Notes: generated from the sequence alone by a model not told the origin. DNA of 64,000 nucleotides from Palsa-948 sp964481195 (GCA_964481195.1 CAYZTB010000001.1:62001-126000), one strand, 5' to 3'; positions 17,424 through 27,726 are shown, numbered from the stretch's first letter. Made by a program: numbers and translations.

Positions 17424-20400
17424 TTATTTCACTATAGTAACTGTACCGATGTAGGAGTGAGAATCGCCAAATATGTCCAATAATTCAACTTTCCAAACAT
17501 ATACATCTTCCTGAGCTCGCTCATTAGATGTACCTGCTTCAACTTTTCCATCCCACATACAGGGAGGTGTTTGAGGAAGATCTTTCACTTTACAGAAAAA
17601 TATTTGATTTCCCCAACGATCAAAAATAATTAATTCATATTCTACTATACCAACTCCTTTTCCAAAGAAAAAATCGTTTTTACCATCTATGCCTGGAGTA
17701 AATGCATTAGGGATGTAGAAAGCAAATTGTAAAATCTCTAATGGATGATACGTTGTATCAGCACATCCATTTTGAGTAACTGCAATAAGTGTGATGGTAT
17801 ACGTTCCAATATCAGAATAAAGATGTGAAGGATTTTGAGTGATCGAAGTATCATTGTCCCCAAAGTTCCACCACCATTGAACAGGTGATCCCGTTGATTG
17901 ATCATTAAAGTATACTAAATCGCTAATATTGATTGGAGAACTTGGGGTAAAAGTAAAATCAGCATTAGGACCAGGATACACAATAACTGAAATAACATTA
18001 CTACTTACACAACCTATTGCCGAAGTAGTAGTTAAGGATACTGAATAAGATCCAGCAGCAGAAAAAATATGTGTTGGATGTTGAAGCAAAGAAGAGTTGT
18101 TAGCTCCAGAAGTTGGGTCTCCAAAGTTCCATATCCATGAAATAATATTTCCTGAAGGAATAAAGGAAGCATCAGTAAAAGCAGTTGGCTTACCCACGCA
18201 AACAGTATCTGCACTAAATACAACTACTGGGGTTGGATTTATAGTAATGGTATCAATGATTGTGTCTGCACAAAGCCCTCCAGAAGATGCTATCAAGGTA
18301 ACAACATAATTTCCATAACCCAAATAAACATGTGTAGGACTTTGAAGTGTTGAAGTTCCTCCATCGCCAAAATTCCAACTCCACTGTATAGAGCCTGTAG
18401 AAAGATTAGAAAAAGTAGTTGCCGTATTCATACAAACACTGGTAGCTGTGAAAGATGCTACAGGAGGTAATGTAACACTAACCGGTAGATTAATGGTGCT
18501 CTGACATCCATCGTTTGAAGTAGCAGTTAAAACAACATTATAAACTCCTACTGCCGTATAAGTATGACATGGGTTTTGCAAGTTTGAAATATTATTTGTT
18601 CCAGAAGTAGGATCTCCAAAGTTCCAACTCCAAGTTGCAATGACTCCGGATGAGAGCAATGTAGTATCCTTAAAACAAGTAGTGCTGCCAATACAAACAG
18701 TAGGTGCAATAAAATTAGCACTTGGTAATGGATTTACTACCGCTACGAGAGGAAGAGTATCAGAACATCCTAATGTATTTGTAGCTATTAACGTGACGGT
18801 ATAGGTTCCCGGTGCACCATAGGTATGTGAAGGACTTTGAGAATTACTTGTATTACCATCGCCAAAGTTCCAACTCCACTGTGTAGGAATTCCTAATGAT
18901 TGATCTGTAAATTGTGTTGGATTATTAAAGCAAACTATATTGGAAATAAAAATAGCGTCAGGAACTGGATTAACATTTATAATCTGAGTGATTGAATCTA
19001 AACAAGCTCCACTACTTTGAACTAAAAGTGTTACAGAGTAGGTACCAGGAGCACCAAAAATGTGAGAGGGATTTTGCTGAGTTGAAGTTGGTGTTCCATC
19101 GCCAAAATTCCATAACCATTGAGCGGCTCCGATAGATAAATCAGAAAATTGTGCCGGGTTTGTATTTAGACAAATATCTGCAGTGTTAAAATTTGCTTGC
19201 GCTACAGGAAGAACTGTTGCAACCTGTAAGAAAGTAGAATTACAACCACCTGGCATTGCTGTTGCTACCAAAGTTGTTGAATAGGTGCCGGCAGCAGTAT
19301 ATGTATTTGAAGGATTTTGAGAAGTACTTGTACCCCCATCGCCAAAATTCCAACTCCATTGAGTAGCTCCTCCGGTAGTAGTATTTGTAAATTGAGTAGG
19401 CAATCCAAGGCAAACCGTATTGACTGAAAATACAGCTTGCGGTTGAGGATTTACTGTTACCACCAAAGTAATAATATCATTACATCCACCAGAAGCAGAA
19501 GTATTTAATGTAACGGAATAAGTCCCTGATAAAGAGTAAGTATGAGATGGGCTTTGCTGAGAAGAACTATTACCATCGCCAAAATTCCAATTCCAGCTTG
19601 TTCCTCCTCCCGTAGATAAATCTGAAAATTGTGTAGGATTGCCTAAACAAACCGTACTCGCACTAAAACTTGCAATAGGCTGAGGGTTAACTGTAATAAT
19701 TTTTGAAATGGAAGAATTACAGCCTCCAGGGTTTGCTGTAGAAATTAATGTTGCAGTGTAGGTTCCTGCAGCCGTATAGGTGTTAGATGGATTTTGCTGA
19801 GTAGAAGAGTTACCATCGCCAAAATTCCAACTCCAATTAGTACCTCCACCAGTAGAAAGATTAGAAAAAGAAGTAGGATTTCCTAAACAAACTGTTGTAG
19901 CACTAAAACTAGCTACAGGTTGAGGATTAACTACTACCGTATTAGTAATTGAAGCAGTGCATGTGCTTGCAGAAGTAACAACTAAATTTACGGTATATGT
20001 ATTAGCAGCAGTGTATGTTATTGTTGGATTTTGTTGGGTAGACGTATTGCCATTTCCAAAATTCCAATTCCAGGAAACGGCTCCGGCACTTGATTGATTA
20101 ACAAATGTTGTAGCATTTCCTAAACATACATTTCCGCTGTTAAATCCAGCTGTTAAAAGCGGGGGTTGAGTAATAGTTATACTTCCAGTGTTTGAACAAC
20201 CTATATTATCTCGCACCACAACAGAATAGGTTCCGGCTGAAAGTCCTGTAGCTGATAAAGTAGTTTGTGGAGTTGGAGTCCACGCATATGTGTAAGGAGA
20301 TAATCCAGCTGTTGCAGTTACAGTAGCCGATCCATTTGTTCCACCAAAGCAAGTGACATCAGTTTTAGTCATAACCAAGTTTGGTGGCAAACCAACAGTT

Positions 20401-22841
20401 ACAACAAGTTTAGAAGAATCAATAATTACACAAATACCCAACGAATCCATTGCATATAAAGTAACGGTAAAAGTTCCTGCGGTAGTATACGTATGTGAAA
20501 TATTTCTCACTGTATCTGTAGGGCTACCATCTCCAAAGTTCCAAAGGTAATGAGAAGCAGTACTTCCAGTTGTATTAAATGGAATAGTGAATGGCGCACA
20601 TCCAATTCCCGGAGGTACAAGGTTTGCGATTGCCAGCGGCTTAATACTCACATCCATTTTAACTACTGCATTATTGCAGGAATTACCATTTACAGTAGAA
20701 TAAGCACCGGCAGTTGTTGGAAAAGCGCTGCTGAAACTACATCCAGCACAAACAGATTGGTAAATAACTCCGCGCCTATCAAATCGACTGGTACCTCCAT
20801 CTACATGATCTCCTGTTCCACCATTTCTTCCCAAAAAAGTTCCATACCATATTTTTTTTGCATCTGCTGTAAGTACTAAAAAATAAAAATCACAGCCATC
20901 GGTTGTTGATTGATAAGCATTCGCAGTTATAGGCAAGCCAATGGTTGTGCCTGTAAACGACATTCCAAAGCCAGCACATCTACCCCATCCGGAAACATAT
21001 AAGTTTTGGCAGCTATCTACCAAAAAAGCAGTAGGAGAAATGTCCGGATTGGCACCTCCTGTTCCAAAAACAGTAGAGAAGATAGTTGTATTTAATGCAT
21101 TATTCATCTTATGAATAAATTGCCTGCCATTGGCATTAAAGTATTTTCCAGCTGTTACTGGATAAGCACCCATAGTTTGTCCCATTACATAAACATTATT
21201 GCTTGCATCGAGCTCAATAAAAAAACTTTGATCATAATCGGCAGTACCAATGTAAGTTGATCGTTGAAAAACTCCCGCTGAATTAAAAATTGTTACAAAA
21301 CCATCAGCAGGTACTCCTTGAAAAGTAGTGTTTAGCACTCCGGCTGAAGTAGGAAAATCAGCACTGGTTGTTCCACCAGTTACATACACATTGTTGCTTG
21401 CGTCAACTTTAATTCCGAAACCTGCATCGTACAAAGCTCCACCCAAATAAGTGCTCCAGCTCATCGTGGACAGGGCGTTATTCATTTTAAAAATACAAGC
21501 ATCCTGAGCACCTCCAAGCGTAGCATCGTAAGCACTTACAGTTGGAAAATTTGCAGATTGCGTACACATGGAAACTAAAACATTCCCTGCATTGTCAAGC
21601 ATAATCTCCCCACGGCCATCATCGGCATAATTAAATTTTGTATTTCCCATCAAACCGGTGCTGTAATTTACGCCATCATCTCCTGCTCCTCCAACATATG
21701 TTGAGGCAGACAAGCCACCTGCAGCATTGAACTTGCCAAGAATAATATCATAACCTCCACCTGAGGATGATTGATAGGCTCCAAGCACTGGGAAGTCGGT
21801 TGAATTAGTTCGTCCAGTCACAAAAAGCTCATTGCTATTATTTACTATAATACTATGTGGTTGTTCACTATTGGAACCACCATAATAAGTTGAGTATACA
21901 AGTGCGGTACCTGTAGCATTAAATTTTGTTAATGAAATATCTACCACCCCGTTAAATGTTAAATTGTATGCTCCAACTGTTGTTGGATAGCCTGCTCCAT
22001 AAGCAATACCTCCCGTGTATATATTTCCTGCTGCATCGTACGTAGCAGTAAATCCAAAATTATTTGCAGTTGACCCTGTAAATGTTGAGACAATAAGCGT
22101 TGGGTCGATGATTAAAGGTTGATCTCGATCGTAATCACTAAAAATTTGAAAGCCCAAAACGTTATTATCATCTAATATATATGCGCAACTTACTTGCACT
22201 TCTGCTCCGTTTATGATTTGATAAGCATATGGTTTTTGCTCGATAATATCTCCAACTGCAGTTTGTACTTCTAAATTTCCATTATTTATCTTGAGGTGAT
22301 TTGCTCCTTCGTATTTTAACTTTATCCAATTGTGGTTTGCACCAGGCTGAAGAATAAAATCGTACTTCATATTCCCATCTTCTTTTGAATACACTTTCAA
22401 GTCTATTTGCGGGTAGATAGACTGATAACTTACTTCTCCAAATACACGAACACCTTCTGCCCATTTGCTCGGATCGTTGCCTCGATAATAATTACGATAC
22501 TGTGGAAATGCATTTAGCCCAGATACTTGAACTTGATTATTTGCATTTAGAAAATTTACTTTAAATGCATGATGCTTTACTAACTCCGATCCTGCAAGAC
22601 CAGCATCGTGATGATGCTCTAATGACTCGTGAAAAACATAGGTGAATGTATTCTTCTCAAAAAAAACTTTTCCGTTAGTAAGATCTGATGAAAATAATAC
22701 TTGAGCTGGCCATTGATTTTTATTCTCTTCAAAGTTTAATTTGTTCTTGCCTTCAAGATTCAAACTTTCTGCAAAAGAACTCTTCTGCCCAAGAATGAAC
22801 ATAAGAGTAACACAATAAGCAAAAAGTGTGAATTTTTTCAT
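17424..22841 (-). CDS. Giant beta-propeller/SprB/PKD surface protein with T9SS type B sorting domain (11 PKD repeats)
   Basis: About 1805 residues, starting at the ATG that begins MKKFTLFAYC, a signal peptide ending near SSFAES; a TTG nine bases further upstream is a weaker alternative. Residues about 30-255 are the conserved N-terminal domain seen before SBBP repeats (FEENKNQWPAQV, IIDPTLIVSTF). About 255-730 is a seven-bladed-propeller-like SBBP region with repeated YSTYYGGS, DNAGNVLV and DASNNVYV blades. Then come one PKD, one SprB repeat (CFGGTNGSATVTATAG) and ten more PKD domains, several nearly identical, then a type B sorting domain (NAFTPGIDGKNDFFFGKG, IFDRWGNQIFFC, CMWDGKVEAG). It shares its N-terminal architecture with the 1248-residue neighbour. 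Function beyond T9SS export and likely adhesion is unknown. Confidence 0.88.
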   Translation of the reverse strand: MKKFTLFAYCVTLMFILGQKSSFAESLNLEGKNKLNFEENKNQWPAQVLFSSDLTNGKVFFEKNTFTYVFHESLEHHHDAGLAGSELVKHHAFKVNFLNANNQVQVSGLNAFPQYRNYYRGNDPSKWAEGVRVFGEVSYQSIYPQIDLKVYSKEDGNMKYDFILQPGANHNWIKLKYEGANHLKINNGNLEVQTAVGDIIEQKPYAYQIINGAEVQVSCAYILDDNNVLGFQIFSDYDRDQPLIIDPTLIVSTFTGSTANNFGFTATYDAAGNIYTGGIAYGAGYPTTVGAYNLTFNGVVDISLTKFNATGTALVYSTYYGGSNSEQPHSIIVNNSNELFVTGRTNSTDFPVLGAYQSSSGGGYDIILGKFNAAGGLSASTYVGGAGDDGVNYSTGLMGNTKFNYADDGRGEIMLDNAGNVLVSMCTQSANFPTVSAYDATLGGAQDACIFKMNNALSTMSWSTYLGGALYDAGFGIKVDASNNVYVTGGTTSADFPTSAGVLNTTFQGVPADGFVTIFNSAGVFQRSTYIGTADYDQSFFIELDASNNVYVMGQTMGAYPVTAGKYFNANGRQFIHKMNNALNTTIFSTVFGTGGANPDISPTAFLVDSCQNLYVSGWGRCAGFGMSFTGTTIGLPITANAYQSTTDGCDFYFLVLTADAKKIWYGTFLGRNGGTGDHVDGGTSRFDRRGVIYQSVCAGCSFSSAFPTTAGAYSTVNGNSCNNAVVKMDVSIKPLAIANLVPPGIGCAPFTIPFNTTGSTASHYLWNFGDGSPTDTVRNISHTYTTAGTFTVTLYAMDSLGICVIIDSSKLVVTVGLPPNLVMTKTDVTCFGGTNGSATVTATAGLSPYTYAWTPTPQTTLSATGLSAGTYSVVVRDNIGCSNTGSITITQPPLLTAGFNSGNVCLGNATTFVNQSSAGAVSWNWNFGNGNTSTQQNPTITYTAANTYTVNLVVTSASTCTASITNTVVVNPQPVASFSATTVCLGNPTSFSNLSTGGGTNWSWNFGDGNSSTQQNPSNTYTAAGTYTATLISTANPGGCNSSISKIITVNPQPIASFSASTVCLGNPTQFSDLSTGGGTSWNWNFGDGNSSSQQSPSHTYSLSGTYSVTLNTSASGGCNDIITLVVTVNPQPQAVFSVNTVCLGLPTQFTNTTTGGATQWSWNFGDGGTSTSQNPSNTYTAAGTYSTTLVATAMPGGCNSTFLQVATVLPVAQANFNTADICLNTNPAQFSDLSIGAAQWLWNFGDGTPTSTQQNPSHIFGAPGTYSVTLLVQSSGACLDSITQIINVNPVPDAIFISNIVCFNNPTQFTDQSLGIPTQWSWNFGDGNTSNSQSPSHTYGAPGTYTVTLIATNTLGCSDTLPLVAVVNPLPSANFIAPTVCIGSTTCFKDTTLLSSGVIATWSWNFGDPTSGTNNISNLQNPCHTYTAVGVYNVVLTATSNDGCQSTINLPVSVTLPPVASFTATSVCMNTATTFSNLSTGSIQWSWNFGDGGTSTLQSPTHVYLGYGNYVVTLIASSGGLCADTIIDTITINPTPVVVFSADTVCVGKPTAFTDASFIPSGNIISWIWNFGDPTSGANNSSLLQHPTHIFSAAGSYSVSLTTTSAIGCVSSNVISVIVYPGPNADFTFTPSSPINISDLVYFNDQSTGSPVQWWWNFGDNDTSITQNPSHLYSDIGTYTITLIAVTQNGCADTTYHPLEILQFAFYIPNAFTPGIDGKNDFFFGKGVGIVEYELIIFDRWGNQIFFCKVKDLPQTPPCMWDGKVEAGTSNERAQEDVYVWKVELLDIFGDSHSYIGTVTIVK
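19195..20155 (-). repeat. Tandem near-identical PKD-coding blocks
   Basis: Within the giant PKD gene four consecutive blocks of about 240 bases are unusually alike. On the plus strand each holds an interval such as TGAGGATTTACTG or TGAGGATTAACT (near 19443, 19681 and 19921), a CCATCGCCAAAATTCCA string and a CCTAAACAAAC-type string. In protein they read VNPQPxAxFSxxTVCLG and WNFGDGxSxxQQxP. This looks like recent unit duplication and could be a site of repeat-number change by recombination or slippage. Confidence 0.7.
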
Positions 22842-22995
22842 TAAAATCAATTAATAGAGCTTTTCATTATATAACTATATCATTTAGACGAAAATTACTA
22901 GAAAAAGTTGCATAATTCCATTAGTTTTTATACAAATAAACTAACAAAGCTATTTGACATAAACTGCTAAGAAATAAAAGGGTTTTCAGATAGTT

Positions 22996-25900
22996 TTATC
23001 TGATCTTCGATACATGCCCAATATAACTATGAGGCTGGTCTTTGATATCAATAATACTAACCTTCCACACATACACATCTTCCTGGACAAATTCCCCACT
23101 AGACCCTCCTTGAACTCTTCCATCCCAACCTTTATTTATATCGTTGGATTCAAAAATTAAATTACCCCATCGGTCAAAAACCAACATGTTAAATTCTTTG
23201 ATGTAAGTGCCGTAGCCAAAAAACATTTCATTTTTTCCATCGTGATTTGGTGTGAAAGCATTTGGAATATAGAAAGTAAATTCAGGTTCAATTTTCAAAC
23301 ACTTTACAACTGTATCAGAACAAACTTTTGTTGAATCAAATACAATAAGTGTGATGCAATAATATCCAGTATCAGCATACGTATGGTTTGGATTTTGATA
23401 CGGAGAAATATTATTCAAATTTGAATTTGGATCACCAAAATTCCATGACCAAAAGAAAGGATTTCCTGTCGAAAGATCATAAAAGGAAACCACAGGATCT
23501 AAGTACGAAACTTCGGTAGGTGAAAAATTAAAATTTGCTGTAGGAGGCCCCGAGCCACTAATACTTGTGGTATAAATTTCCAAGCAACCTTTTGAGTCTG
23601 TAACTACAACAGAATAAGAACCTATAGCTAACCCTGTTGCTAAAGCGGAAGTTTGTACTGGAGATGTAAGCCACAAATAGGTATAAGGTGTAGATCCTCC
23701 AGAAGAATTTATTAAAGCTGTACCGTTAGTAAGACCGCAACCACAAAGTGTTGTCGTACTAGTTAATGTCATACCAGGTGGATCAATAATATCAGCAGTA
23801 TCTGTAATCATGCAGCCATTAGAATCAATCATGGTAACAATATAACTTCCAGCCGCCAATCCAGTTGCTACCGGCCCGGGTTGTACAGGATTTGTATTCC
23901 AGGAATATGTGATAATACCAGTTCCACCTGTAGCATTAGCTGTTGCTGTTCCATCTGCTCCACCTTTACAACTTACGTTTGTCGTATTTACTACTCCTCC
24001 AACAATAGGTGTTGGTTCTGTTATAGTTACTGTTTCAGAAGAAATACATCCTATACTATCTGTCACTTGAACAGTAAAATTATTTGCAGTTAGCCCTGTT
24101 GCTGTATTAGTAGTTTGAGATCCTGCAGTCCATAAATAAGCGTAAGGCAACAATCCTCCAGTTCCCGTAACCGTAGCAGAACCATTAGCATCGCCAAAAC
24201 AAAGGTTATTAGTCTGAGCCATTTGCAAAACTGGGGGCAAGCCAACATTAATAACTAGCTTAGACGAATCCAAATACACACATACTCCAAGTGAATCTGT
24301 GGCATACAGCGTAACCGTGTAAGTTCCTACAGCAGTAAAAGTATGAGAGGTATTTAAGGCCGTGTCAACCGGGCTACCATCGCCAAAATTCCACATGTAA
24401 TACGAAGCAGAACTACCTGTAGTATTAAATGGGACAACAAAGGGGGCACAACCAACTGTAGGTCCTGTCATATTTGCTTTAGCAACAGGATGAACACTTA
24501 CATCCATTTTTATTATTGCATTATTGCAATTATTGCTGTTATTATTGTTTGATAAAGCCCCGGGAGTTGTTGGAAAGTTGTTGTTATTGCCACAACTTGC
24601 ACAAACGGATTGATAAATAAATGCTCTTGTATCAAAGCGACTCGTTCCACCATCTACATGGTCAGGCTCAACAGTCGTATTTTCTCCAAAATAAGTTCCG
24701 TACCAAATCTTTTTTGCATTAGGAGTTAGAACAAGAAAATAAAAGTCACATCCATCTGTAGTAGATTGCTGTGCATTTGCAGTAATGGGCATTCCAGTTA
24801 CAGTATTTGAATTAGGAGTCAAAAAAGCCGAACACCTGCCCCAACCTGCAATATAAATACTCTGACAACTATCAACTAAAAAGGCAGTAGGAGAAATATT
24901 GGGATTTAAAGATCCAGTTCCTACAACGGTAGAAAAGATAGTGGTGGAAAGAGCAGAATTAATTTTGTGAATAAACTGCGCACTATTAGGATTTGTATAT
25001 ACGCCAGCAGAAACAGGATACGCTCCAGTGGTTAATCCAAATACATAAAAATCATTGTTCGAGTCAAACTCAATAAAATAAGATTGGTCAAATCCAGCTG
25101 TTCCAATAAAAGTAGAACGAAGTAGTTGAGTACCGGTAGGGTTAAATACAGATATAAATCCATCTGCCTGACCGCCTTTATATGTTGGATTAAGCACACT
25201 GGCTGTTGTTGGGAAATCGTTGCTGGTTGTACCTCCGGTTACATAAATGTCTCCATTATTTCCAATTTTTAATCCATAAGCTGCATCGTAATTTGAACCT
25301 CCTAAGTAGGTACTAAAAACTAATCCAGATAAATTACTGTTCAGCTTAAAAACACATCCATCCTGCAAACCTCCAAGAGTTGCATCATACGCTCCTGCAG
25401 TAGTAGGAAAATTAGCCGACTTAGTGCAAGCTGCTACATAAACATTACTTGCATTATCTAACATTATCTCACTTCTTCCATCGTCTGCATAATTATACTT
25501 TGTTCCTCCATAACTAAATGAACTTGCATTGTAATTGACACAATCATCGGCAGAGCCTCCCACAAATGTGGATGCGATTAAGCCTCCAGTAGTATTAAAT
25601 TTTCCTACAATAATATCCGAACCACCGTTATATGTTTGGTCATATGCTCCAGCTGTAGTAGGGAAATCAGAAGAATACGTTCTCCCTACTAAATAACATT
25701 CGTTATTATTATTTACAAATAGACTATGCGGCTGTTCGTTATTTGAACCACCATAGTAGGTAGAGTAAAGCATAGCCGTACCTGCAGGATTTAATTTTGA
25801 AAGTGTGATATCAAATGGATAGCCAATACCTCCACTGCCACCACCACCAAACGTAAGTTGAAAAGCACCTGTTGTAGTTGGATAACCAGTTGCTGCTGCT

Positions 25901-26742
25901 ATACCTCCAGTATATATATTTCCTGCTTTGTCATAGGTTGCAGTAAAGCCCCAATTATCGGCAGTAGAACCTGTGTAAGTAGAAACAATTAAAGTTGGAT
26001 CGATAATTAATGGAATAGTTTTGTCATACTGTCCTTTAAGTTGAAAACTTATTATGTTCCCATCTAATACATACTTGCAAACCACTTCTTTTTTCACACC
26101 GTTAATTTCTTGATACGCATAAGGCTTTTGTTCTAGTATCACGCCTACACTAGTTTTAAGGTATAGGTGACCATACTCTAAATGCATTTCATAGGGGCCT
26201 TCATATTTCAATTGAATGTTTTTATAATCAGCTCCCGGATTTATTACAAAATCATATTTTAAATGTTTCTCAGAATTATAAAGTTTAATGTCTATCCCTG
26301 GATACATTTCTTCATATTGAACAGCTTGATACACGCTAACATTTTCGGCCCATTGCGATTGGTCGTTACCACGGTAATAATTTCTAACAAAAGAATACGG
26401 ATTTATTCCTGAAATTTTGGGTGCCGAGTTGCTATTTAAAAAATGAACTTTGTAAGCGTGATGATTTACAGTAATAGAATCGTTGCTCTTCCTAACAAAG
26501 CCATGAAAATCTACATTTTCAACTAGGTGAAATGTAAATACGTTGTTCTCTAAAAACACAGATCCACCAGAAATTCCTACTTCATATTTAACTTGAGAAG
26601 GCCACTGATTTTTATTTTCTTCAAAAAATAATTTACTCGAAGGTGCTGCTTCATTGCCATGCGCTGCAGCACAAACAGAATAAAAAATGCACAATCCAAA
26701 GATTATCAAGAAATGTAAATAAGAAAATATCGATTTTTTCAT
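22996..26742 (-). CDS. Beta-propeller/SprB/PKD surface protein with T9SS type B sorting domain
   Basis: 1248 residues with a signal peptide (MKKSIFSYLHFLIIFGLCIF). The N-terminal 38-265 region repeats the FEENKNQWPSQV and IIDPTLIVSTY features of the 1805-residue neighbour, and about 265-760 is an SBBP propeller-like region (FSTYLGGSNYDAAYG, YSTYYGGSNNEQPHS). Next are a PKD (YMWNFGDG), three SprB repeats (CFGDANGSATVTGTGG; CKGGADGTATANATGG; a variant CGCGLTNGTALINSSGG), one more PKD (WSWNFGDP) and the type B sorting domain (NAFTPNHDGKNEMFFG, VFDRWGNLIFES, GWDGRVQGG). The two propeller genes are tandem paralogues 154 bases apart in which the repeat middle has diverged: ten extra PKDs in one, three SprB repeats in the other. 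Confidence 0.87.
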   Translation of the reverse strand: MKKSIFSYLHFLIIFGLCIFYSVCAAAHGNEAAPSSKLFFEENKNQWPSQVKYEVGISGGSVFLENNVFTFHLVENVDFHGFVRKSNDSITVNHHAYKVHFLNSNSAPKISGINPYSFVRNYYRGNDQSQWAENVSVYQAVQYEEMYPGIDIKLYNSEKHLKYDFVINPGADYKNIQLKYEGPYEMHLEYGHLYLKTSVGVILEQKPYAYQEINGVKKEVVCKYVLDGNIISFQLKGQYDKTIPLIIDPTLIVSTYTGSTADNWGFTATYDKAGNIYTGGIAAATGYPTTTGAFQLTFGGGGSGGIGYPFDITLSKLNPAGTAMLYSTYYGGSNNEQPHSLFVNNNNECYLVGRTYSSDFPTTAGAYDQTYNGGSDIIVGKFNTTGGLIASTFVGGSADDCVNYNASSFSYGGTKYNYADDGRSEIMLDNASNVYVAACTKSANFPTTAGAYDATLGGLQDGCVFKLNSNLSGLVFSTYLGGSNYDAAYGLKIGNNGDIYVTGGTTSNDFPTTASVLNPTYKGGQADGFISVFNPTGTQLLRSTFIGTAGFDQSYFIEFDSNNDFYVFGLTTGAYPVSAGVYTNPNSAQFIHKINSALSTTIFSTVVGTGSLNPNISPTAFLVDSCQSIYIAGWGRCSAFLTPNSNTVTGMPITANAQQSTTDGCDFYFLVLTPNAKKIWYGTYFGENTTVEPDHVDGGTSRFDTRAFIYQSVCASCGNNNNFPTTPGALSNNNNSNNCNNAIIKMDVSVHPVAKANMTGPTVGCAPFVVPFNTTGSSASYYMWNFGDGSPVDTALNTSHTFTAVGTYTVTLYATDSLGVCVYLDSSKLVINVGLPPVLQMAQTNNLCFGDANGSATVTGTGGLLPYAYLWTAGSQTTNTATGLTANNFTVQVTDSIGCISSETVTITEPTPIVGGVVNTTNVSCKGGADGTATANATGGTGIITYSWNTNPVQPGPVATGLAAGSYIVTMIDSNGCMITDTADIIDPPGMTLTSTTTLCGCGLTNGTALINSSGGSTPYTYLWLTSPVQTSALATGLAIGSYSVVVTDSKGCLEIYTTSISGSGPPTANFNFSPTEVSYLDPVVSFYDLSTGNPFFWSWNFGDPNSNLNNISPYQNPNHTYADTGYYCITLIVFDSTKVCSDTVVKCLKIEPEFTFYIPNAFTPNHDGKNEMFFGYGTYIKEFNMLVFDRWGNLIFESNDINKGWDGRVQGGSSGEFVQEDVYVWKVSIIDIKDQPHSYIGHVSKIR

Positions 26743-26865
26743 CTTTTATAAATATCTAGGTAATTTGCCTATATATTATAGACGCAATTTATTCAAAAAG
26801 TTGCCTTAAAAGATGAGATAAATTTCAAACCCTTAATTTTGGTGAAATCATATGATTATTATCTA

Positions 26866-27633
26866 TTATTTAAACAAATAAGCGCCTTTGCTATCAACAC
26901 TGATAGAAGGCAATACCCTGTTTTTTTCAAAAATCTGATATCCAGCTTCTAAGTTTTTCCAAAAATCTACAAGCACACTATTCCCTTTATATTTATCTTC
27001 TAAATACCTAAATTCCAATTTGTTGAGCTTACAAGGGAACACATGTACTGGAATTCTTTGTTGACCTCTGCTTCTTGCTTCAACAGCCATGATGTACACT
27101 TCCTTAATTAAATCATCAGTTAATGGCAGGCAGCCAATAGTTACGCAATTGCCATGTATAAAAATATCTCCACCTAAATTTGCTTTCCCTAAAATTTTGT
27201 CTGATTTGTTCGGATAATTCAATCCTAAAGAGAGATGAAAATTACTTGCCGGATTAAAACGATCAATTTCATAAAACCCCTCTGGCACTTGCCCATCTCC
27301 TTGTTTGCGCTTTGTCCCTAGAACTCCAGATGAAGCACATACAGAAAAAGTTTTTATCAAAACATATTTATTTTCCTTAGATGCTTTAGCCCAAACTTCC
27401 ATCTGCGCCTCTTTTTTGAATGCTCTAAAATAAATATCTGCCGATGAAAGATCCATCCCTTTAGAGGAAAAAAGCGTTTTTACCAATTTCTCTTTTTCTG
27501 CATAAGCAGTTTTTACACGTGTAATTTTTAATTGCTGCTCTTTAAATGAATCCTGCATTAAGTTTGTGCTAAAAAATACATTAGGCAAACATAAAAGTAT
27601 AATCCAATTTACAAACCAAAGTCCTACTTTCAT
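26866..27633 (-). CDS. L,D-transpeptidase, YafK-like (YkuD fold)
   Basis: A 255-residue exported protein with an N-terminal hydrophobic segment (residues about 4-22) serving as signal peptide or anchor. The YkuD catalytic site is visible as IHGNCVTIGCLPLTDD, with His160 and catalytic Cys168. The HGxCVxIGC form is that of the YafK subgroup rather than the common SHGC form. VPEGFYEIDRFNP and LSLGLNYPN are also YafK-like. YkuD enzymes form or cut bonds at the meso-diaminopimelate of peptidoglycan; YafK (DpaA) of Escherichia coli releases Braun lipoprotein from murein. The Bacteroidota substrate is not known. The gene lies back to back with the DivIC/FtsB-like gene, which suggests a cell-wall locus. 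Confidence 0.82.
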   Translation of the reverse strand: MKVGLWFVNWIILLCLPNVFFSTNLMQDSFKEQQLKITRVKTAYAEKEKLVKTLFSSKGMDLSSADIYFRAFKKEAQMEVWAKASKENKYVLIKTFSVCASSGVLGTKRKQGDGQVPEGFYEIDRFNPASNFHLSLGLNYPNKSDKILGKANLGGDIFIHGNCVTIGCLPLTDDLIKEVYIMAVEARSRGQQRIPVHVFPCKLNKLEFRYLEDKYKGNSVLVDFWKNLEAGYQIFEKNRVLPSISVDSKGAYLFK

Positions 27634-27726
27634 TTTGTTAGCAATTATGTTTAAAAGTACAACGTCACACTTTGCATAAGATCGTAAACCAACTTACTTT
27701 CACATAGTCTTTGTTTACAGGTTCTT

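Noticed and set aside
17424..20155. Regularly spaced short identical strings resembling a CRISPR array
   Set aside because: The strings are codons of the WNFGDG core of PKD domains in an open frame, spaced about 240 bases, far too wide for CRISPR, and no cas genes are near.
20550..20879. Plus-strand open frame of 109 codons inside the giant PKD gene
   Set aside because: Antisense shadow of the coding strand, low complexity in Ser/Thr, no start context.
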